Assembly: GCA_023263825.1 (NCBI GenBank)
Contig: JALQUJ010000034.1
Location: forward strand, 1 to 11,419
Direction of reading: 5' to 3'
From: Porticoccus sp.
GTDB lineage: Bacteria > Pseudomonadota > Gammaproteobacteria > Pseudomonadales > Porticoccaceae
Length of the DNA stretch: 11,419 bases
Part shown: positions 7,369 through 11,419 of the stretch, one piece after another
Layout: every line of letters starts with the position of its first letter
How positions within the stretch are numbered: the first letter of the stretch is position 1
Made by a program: the position numbers and the translations under genes
The notes under the pieces: generated by a model
Told to the model about the DNA's origin: nothing
The model's database searches: none
The model's input: the letters and a program-made list of their open reading frames with translations, nothing else

Positions 7369-9945
7369 ATGGGTGAATTAGCGAAAGAAGTCCTACCTGT
7401 AAACATCGAAGATGAATTGCGGCAATCCTACCTCGATTATGCTATGAGCGTGATTGTGGGCCGGGCCTTGCCAGATGTAAGAGATGGGCTAAAACCAGTC
7501 CACCGGCGCGTATTATTTGCAATGAATGTGCTGAATAACGACTGGAATAAGCCCTATAAAAAATCTGCACGTGTGGTTGGTGATGTGATTGGTAAATATC
7601 ACCCCCATGGTGATTCCGCGGTTTATGACACGATTGTTCGTATGGCCCAGCCATTTTCACTGCGTTACATGCTGGTCGATGGTCAAGGTAACTTTGGTTC
7701 CGTGGATGGTGATTCTGCGGCAGCCATGCGCTATACCGAAATCCGAATGGCCAAAATTTCCCATTCCTTGTTGGCAGATCTGGATAAAGAAACTGTCGAT
7801 TATGTGGAAAACTACGATGGCACCGAACTAATTCCTGAAGTATTGCCTACCCGGGTGCCTAATCTGCTGGTTAATGGCTCGTCTGGTATTGCCGTGGGCA
7901 TGGCGACTAATATTCCACCTCACAACCTAAAAGAAGTGGTCAATGGTTGTTTGGCTCTCATTGATAATGATGATATTACCATCGATGAGCTGATGGAGCA
8001 TATCCCTGGCCCAGATTTTCCTACGGCAGCCATTGTCAATGGCCGGGCAGGGATTATTCAGGCCTATCGTACCGGCCGCGGTCGTATTTATGTACGAGCC
8101 CGTGCTGAAGTAGAAGTGAATGAAAAGACAGGTCGCGAGACTATCATTATCACTGAGCTTCCTTATCAGTTAAATAAAGCACGCTTGATTGAGCGTATTG
8201 CTGAGTTGGTCAAAGAAAAGAAAGTTGAAGGTATTTCAGAACTGCGAGATGAGTCTGACAAGGATGGCCTGCGAGTTGTTGTTGAGCTGAAGAGAGGCGA
8301 GGTAGGTGAGGTTATTCTCAATAACCTTTATGCCCAAACCCAGCTACAAAATGTTTTTGGTATCAATATCGTTGCCTTGGTTGATGGGCAGCCTCGTACC
8401 CTGAACCTTAAAGAGATGCTTGAGGCCTTTGTTCGTCACCGTCGTGAAGTGGTGACGCGTCGAACGGTATACTTGTTGCGCAAAGCGCGGGAGCGAGGGC
8501 ATATTCTTGAGGGCTTGGCTGTTGCTATTGCCAATATTGATGAAGTGATTGAATTGGTCAAATCCTCCCCTTCACCTGCCGACGCTAAAGAGCGTTTGGT
8601 GGCTAAGGGTTGGGATGCAAATACTGCGAACCAATTCTTGGAGCGTACAGGTGCAGATAGCCGTCCAGAAGATCTGGAACCCCAATATGGTATGCGTGAT
8701 GGTAGCTACTACCTGTCACCTGCTCAGGCTCAGGCTATTTTAGAATTGCGATTGCACCGCCTTACAGGGATGGAGCATGACAAGCTATTGGCAGAATATC
8801 AGGAAAGATTACAGGAAATCAGTGAATACCTGACAATCCTTGGCGATGCTAATGTATTGATGCAGTTGATTCGTGAAGAGTTAGAGGCGGTTAGTGAAGA
8901 ATTTGGTGATGAGCGTCGTACCGAAATTGTTGAGTCCCAGCATGACTTGACCATTGAAGACTTGATTACTGAAGAAGATCGCGTTGTGACTATTTCCCAC
9001 GGTGGCTATGCCAAAACTCAGCCATTGAGTGATTATCAGGCACAGCGTCGTGGAGGTATGGGTAAATCAGCGACAGCCGTAAAAGATGAAGACTTTGTAG
9101 AACACCTGCTGATTGCCAGTACCCACAGTACCATTCTCTGTTTTACAAACTTGGGTAAAGTGTATTGGTTAAAGGTTTACCAAATCCCCGTGGCTGGCCG
9201 TAATTCTCGTGGCCGACCAATGGTGAATTTATTGCCCCTTGATGAAGATGAGCGGATTAGCAGTATTTTGCCTGTGGATGAATACAGTGAAGATAGATTT
9301 GTCATTATGGCGACTGCCAATGGTACGGTGAAGAAGACGTCACTGGAACAGTATTCTCGTCCACGCAGTGTCGGGTTGCGTGCGGTTGATCTGGTGGATG
9401 GTGATTATCTCGTTGGCAGTGCCATTACCGATGGCAATTGTGATGTCATGCTGTTTAGTAGTGAAGGTAAAGCCGTGCGGTTTGCCGAGTCTGATGTTCG
9501 GGCCATGGGCCGTGTATCAAAAGGTGTTCGGGGTATGCGGTTGCCCGAAGGGCACAAGGTCCTTTCAATGGTCATCCCGGAAGAGAATGGTCGTGTTTTG
9601 ACCGTTTCTAGTAATGGCTATGGAAAAAGAACAGCTCTAACTGAGTTCCCCACAAAAGGACGTGGTGGTAAAGGTATGATAGCTATGCAGGCTAGTGAAC
9701 GTAATGGTCCATTGGTTGGTGCAGTACAGCTATTTGACGGTGATGAGATTATGTTGATTTCTGATCAGGGCACCATGGTACGTACCCGTAGCGAAGAAAT
9801 TTCTGTATTAGGTAGGAATACTCAGGGTGTTCGAGTCATTCGCTTGAAGGACAGCGAGACAATGGTTGGTCTGGCACGTATTGAAGAGCAGGAACAGGTA
9901 GATGGTGAAGCGTCAGCTGGAGAACCCGAAGAATTAGCGGGCTAG
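7369..9945 (+). CDS. gyrA: DNA gyrase subunit A
   Basis: GyrA cleaves and rejoins DNA in the A2B2 gyrase that introduces negative supercoils. The 858-residue protein aligns without gaps to E. coli GyrA over its first 120 or so residues. The catalytic tyrosine is Tyr122 (AAMRYTEIR). The quinolone-resistance region reads HPHGDSAVYDT with Ser83 and Asp87, the wild-type, drug-sensitive states. The C-terminal DNA-wrapping pinwheel follows from about residue 530 and ends in an acidic tail rich in Glu. The GyrA box at 559-565 is QRRGGMG, with Met564 where Lys or Arg is usual. I chose the ATG at 7369 over the in-frame GTG at 7333 because family similarity starts right there (MGELAKEVLPVNIED). An AAGGGGA at 7350-7356 serves as a somewhat distant ribosome site. 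pheA lies 64 bases downstream; serC, found between them in Pseudomonas, is missing. Confidence 0.97.
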   Translation: MGELAKEVLPVNIEDELRQSYLDYAMSVIVGRALPDVRDGLKPVHRRVLFAMNVLNNDWNKPYKKSARVVGDVIGKYHPHGDSAVYDTIVRMAQPFSLRYMLVDGQGNFGSVDGDSAAAMRYTEIRMAKISHSLLADLDKETVDYVENYDGTELIPEVLPTRVPNLLVNGSSGIAVGMATNIPPHNLKEVVNGCLALIDNDDITIDELMEHIPGPDFPTAAIVNGRAGIIQAYRTGRGRIYVRARAEVEVNEKTGRETIIITELPYQLNKARLIERIAELVKEKKVEGISELRDESDKDGLRVVVELKRGEVGEVILNNLYAQTQLQNVFGINIVALVDGQPRTLNLKEMLEAFVRHRREVVTRRTVYLLRKARERGHILEGLAVAIANIDEVIELVKSSPSPADAKERLVAKGWDANTANQFLERTGADSRPEDLEPQYGMRDGSYYLSPAQAQAILELRLHRLTGMEHDKLLAEYQERLQEISEYLTILGDANVLMQLIREELEAVSEEFGDERRTEIVESQHDLTIEDLITEEDRVVTISHGGYAKTQPLSDYQAQRRGGMGKSATAVKDEDFVEHLLIASTHSTILCFTNLGKVYWLKVYQIPVAGRNSRGRPMVNLLPLDEDERISSILPVDEYSEDRFVIMATANGTVKKTSLEQYSRPRSVGLRAVDLVDGDYLVGSAITDGNCDVMLFSSEGKAVRFAESDVRAMGRVSKGVRGMRLPEGHKVLSMVIPEENGRVLTVSSNGYGKRTALTEFPTKGRGGKGMIAMQASERNGPLVGAVQLFDGDEIMLISDQGTMVRTRSEEISVLGRNTQGVRVIRLKDSETMVGLARIEEQEQVDGEASAGEPEELAG

Positions 9946-9969
9946 GAGTATAGAATAAGTGAACTCCTA
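9943..9969. repeat. Inverted repeat overlapping the gyrA stop
   Basis: TAGGAGT at 9943-9949, which starts with the gyrA stop codon, is exactly complementary to ACTCCTA at 9963-9969 across a 13-base loop. The 7-pair stem is weak and no T run follows, so it is not a standard terminator. It could slow or attenuate transcription into pheA, protect the 3' end of a processed message, or be chance. Confidence 0.35.
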
Positions 9970-10009
9970 AATAAGCAGGCACTTGGATAAATAAGTATGG
10001 CCAAAAAAT

Positions 10010-11095
10010 ATGTCGAATAAAGAAAAACTGAGTCAACTGCGTGAGAAAATTGATGCGATTGATAGTCAGATTCTTGCATTGATCAGTGAGCGTGCTGGTT
10101 TTGCCCAGCAAGTGGCAGAAGTAAAGCAGAAGGCGGGTGATACCAACTATTTTCGTCCAGAACGGGAAGCCCAGGTGTTACGTGATATCATGCGCAAAAA
10201 CCAGGGGCCACTCGGTAATGAAGAAATAGCCCGGTTATTCCGTGAAATTATGTCTGCATGCCTGGCATTGGAACAGCCTATTAAAGTAGCATTCCTGGGC
10301 CCTGAAGGGACATTCACCCAGGAAGCAGCATTAAAACATTTTGGTCATTCCGCCGTAACAGAACCTCTGAATGCCATTGATGAGGTATTCCGTGAGGTGG
10401 ATGCAGGTGCGGTCAATTATGGGGTGGTACCCGTAGAAAATTCTACGGAAGGTGTCATTAACCACACCCTAGATACCTTTCTGGATTCATCACTAAAAAT
10501 CTGTGGTGAAGTAGAATTGCGGATTCATCATCATCTATTAGTTGGGCCTAGTACCCATAAAGATACGATCTCACGTATTTATTCCCATGCGCAGTCATTG
10601 GCTCAGTGTAGGAAATGGTTGGATGCACATTATCCTAAAGCAGAGCGGGTTGCCGTAAGTAGTAATGCTGAGGCGGCAAGACGTATTAAGGGTGAATGGA
10701 ATTCTGCCGCCATTGCCGGTGATATGGCAGCAGAATTATATGGCCTGGAAAAACTATCAGAAAAAATTGAAGACAGGCCAGATAATTCCACCCGGTTTTT
10801 AATCATTGGAAGAGAGAAAATTGCAATTAGTGGGGATGATAAAACATCCATCATTGTAGCTGCCCGAAATGAACCCGGAGCATTGCATAATCTTTTAGAG
10901 CCATTTCATCGTGAAGGTATAGACCTTACCCGGGTGGAAACACGTCCTTCTCGAACAGGTAAATGGACTTACGTTTTCTTTGTGGATTTTAAAGGGCACA
11001 AAGATGATCCAAAAGTAGCAGAAGTATTGGCAGAAGTGAGTCAAGTAGTTGCTGAACTAAGGGTGCTAGGTTCCTACCCCAAAGCCGTTTTATAG
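10010..11095 (+). CDS. pheA: Bifunctional chorismate mutase/prephenate dehydratase (P-protein)
   Basis: The P-protein converts chorismate to prephenate and then to phenylpyruvate, the precursor of phenylalanine. The 361 residues contain three domains in order: an AroQ-type helical chorismate mutase (about 5-88, with LREKIDAIDSQIL and Arg/Lys-rich active-site helices), a prephenate dehydratase (about 91-270, with VAFLGPEGTFTQEAA, PVENSTEG at 141-148 and the catalytic STRF at 260-263), and an ACT regulatory domain (about 278-361, with PGALHNLL at 289-296 and ETRPSR at 310-315). GALH and the ETRP/ESRP motif form the phenylalanine feedback site in relatives, so inhibition by phenylalanine is expected. 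No clear ribosome site precedes the ATG, and no Phe-rich leader peptide was found, so the attenuation known for E. coli pheA is not evident. Next gene is a hisC-like start 17 bases on, as expected for a Pseudomonas-type aromatic operon. Confidence 0.96.
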   Translation: MSNKEKLSQLREKIDAIDSQILALISERAGFAQQVAEVKQKAGDTNYFRPEREAQVLRDIMRKNQGPLGNEEIARLFREIMSACLALEQPIKVAFLGPEGTFTQEAALKHFGHSAVTEPLNAIDEVFREVDAGAVNYGVVPVENSTEGVINHTLDTFLDSSLKICGEVELRIHHHLLVGPSTHKDTISRIYSHAQSLAQCRKWLDAHYPKAERVAVSSNAEAARRIKGEWNSAAIAGDMAAELYGLEKLSEKIEDRPDNSTRFLIIGREKIAISGDDKTSIIVAARNEPGALHNLLEPFHREGIDLTRVETRPSRTGKWTYVFFVDFKGHKDDPKVAEVLAEVSQVVAELRVLGSYPKAVL

Positions 11096-11112
11096 CACAC
11101 TGGGTAACTCAT

Positions 11113-11187
11113 ATGACCAAGAATTTTAAAAGCCTGGCTTTACCAGGTGTACAGCATTTAAAACTAATCCAGCTTGGTGTTTATTAG
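11113..11187 (+). pseudogene. hisC: Broken 5' end of hisC (histidinol-phosphate aminotransferase)
   Basis: An ATG 17 bases after pheA opens a reading frame of 24 codons. It begins MTKNFKSLALPGVQHLK and stops at TAG 11185-11187. The first 17 residues match the typical start of gammaproteobacterial HisC (a Leu-Ala-x-Pro-Gly-Val-x-x-Leu pattern that normally runs on into PYxPGKP). hisC is also the gene that follows pheA in Pseudomonas. After codon 17 (about 11163) the similarity ends and the base composition drops sharply. No remaining part of the aminotransferase, such as its Asn-Glu-Asn-Pro segment or lysine site, is seen before the window ends. Either the gene was interrupted or the contig switches to foreign sequence here. 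The peptide is short, so identification rests on position as much as on residues. Confidence 0.55.
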
Positions 11188-11285
11188 ATTATTTAACAAA
11201 TGAAAGATATGGAAAAGGTATTGCTATTTCTGAAATAGACTTACAATCTTTTTATGATGCTTCAGTAGTTTGTGAAACACAAGTA
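11160..11285 (+). pseudogene. Fragment resembling phage tail-tip (host specificity J-like) protein
   Basis: A frame different from the hisC one encodes about 42 residues with NPAWCLLDYLTNERYGKG, then ISEIDLQSFYDASVVCE, ending near TQV at 11285. This pattern (Asn-Pro-Ala-Trp, a hydrophobic helix, Leu-Thr-Asn-x-x-Tyr-Gly-x-Gly, then an Asp-rich helix with a Tyr/Ala-x-x-Cys-Glu stretch) resembles an internal segment of long siphovirus tail-tip proteins of the lambda J type. The fragment has no start codon of its own, and the frame continues to a TGA at 11331-11333 with residues that no longer fit. It is therefore an internal piece of about 1/20 or less of such a gene. Recognition is from memory of the family and could be wrong. 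No other phage gene is present in the window. Confidence 0.45.
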
Positions 11286-11419
11286 TTCCAGCAATTGATA
11301 CTACGATTCCGGATAACTCCATCAGTCTTTTGATTACAAAATCAAGGGAGTTTTTTGCTATTTTTTTTATATCCATAAACGAAGAATCGATTTAATCTCT
11401 TTGTATCATCTAAATTTTT
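11161..11419. other. Low-GC mosaic at window end, possible chimeric sequence
   Basis: By hand count 74 of 259 bases are G or C (about 29%), against roughly 40-55% in sampled lines of gyrA and pheA. The boundary coincides with the loss of the hisC-like frame. Inside lie scraps of two apparently unrelated genes in opposite orientation, meeting near 11285. The last 43 bases (11377-11419) are AT-rich and hold nothing I recognise. No terminal inverted repeats, target duplication or transposase was found that would explain an insertion. Confidence 0.5.
11224..11376 (-). CDS. Short frame resembling an FtsK-like N-terminus, truncated
   Basis: On the minus strand an ATG at 11376 opens 50 codons beginning MDIKKIAKNSLDFVIKR and continuing LMELSGIVVSIAGILVF, which reads as a short basic start followed by a first membrane helix. 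This resembles the N-terminus of FtsK-type DNA translocases of AT-rich marine bacteria, where a basic amphipathic start leads into membrane segments. Only the part from 11376 down to about 11286 looks like a gene. The rest of the frame (to the stop at 11224-11226) is the reverse of the phage-like fragment. No ribosome site is visible. Similarity is weak and short; another small membrane protein, or chance, is possible. Confidence 0.25.
   Translation of the reverse strand: MDIKKIAKNSLDFVIKRLMELSGIVVSIAGILVFHKLLKHHKKIVSLFQK

Noticed and set aside
9997..10020. Tiny frame MAKKYVE overlapping the pheA start, considered as a leader peptide
   Set aside because: It has no phenylalanine codons, no ribosome site and no following terminator/antiterminator hairpins, so it does not look like an attenuator.
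11096..11419. An integrated prophage or mobile-element boundary
   Set aside because: Only one internal scrap of a tail-like gene is present; there is no integrase, transposase, terminal inverted repeat, target duplication or tRNA attachment site.

Overview
The window looks like an ordinary stretch of chromosome from a non-enteric gammaproteobacterium on the Pseudomonas/Cellvibrionales side. Three things suggest this: it has ScpA/ScpB (enterics use MukBEF instead); it carries the run yciK-mupP-ubiG-MTA/SAH deaminase next to gyrA-pheA, an order I recall from Pseudomonas; and the GyrA, UbiG and P-protein sequences are clearly proteobacterial. GC is moderate (roughly 40-50% in the genes). I found no CRISPR array, rRNA, tRNA, insertion sequence or recognisable defence system. 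Apart from its last 260 bases or so, this is housekeeping DNA.

Left block, plus strand (80-3310): yciO, then a tight scpA-scpB-rluB unit with gaps of 24 and 7 bases. ScpA and ScpB are the kleisin and winged-helix partners of the SMC condensin that compacts and segregates the chromosome. RluB makes a pseudouridine in 23S rRNA. A strong hairpin terminator at 3379-3406 closes the block and faces the convergent minus-strand genes.

Middle block, minus strand (7120 down to 3421): an MTA/SAH-type deaminase (mtaD), ubiG (ubiquinone O-methyltransferase), a HAD phosphatase of the MupP/Gph type (probable MurNAc-6-phosphate phosphatase of peptidoglycan recycling) and yciK (short-chain dehydrogenase). 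mtaD and gyrA are divergent, and each has a plausible promoter in the 250-base gap.

Right block, plus strand (7369-11095): gyrA (DNA gyrase A) followed after 64 bases by pheA (chorismate mutase/prephenate dehydratase). In Pseudomonas serC lies between gyrA and pheA, and mtnA between gyrA and mtaD. Both are absent here.

The last 324 bases (11096-11419) are the anomaly. Just 17 bases after pheA there is the first ~17 codons of what looks like hisC, the expected next gene. It then breaks into a low-GC segment (hand count 74 G/C of 259, about 29%, for 11161-11419). That segment holds about 42 codons resembling a phage tail-tip (J-like) protein, then, in the opposite orientation, an apparent N-terminus resembling an FtsK-type membrane protein. 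Three unrelated gene scraps within 270 bases suggest a chimeric contig end or, less likely, a real rearrangement that inactivated hisC.
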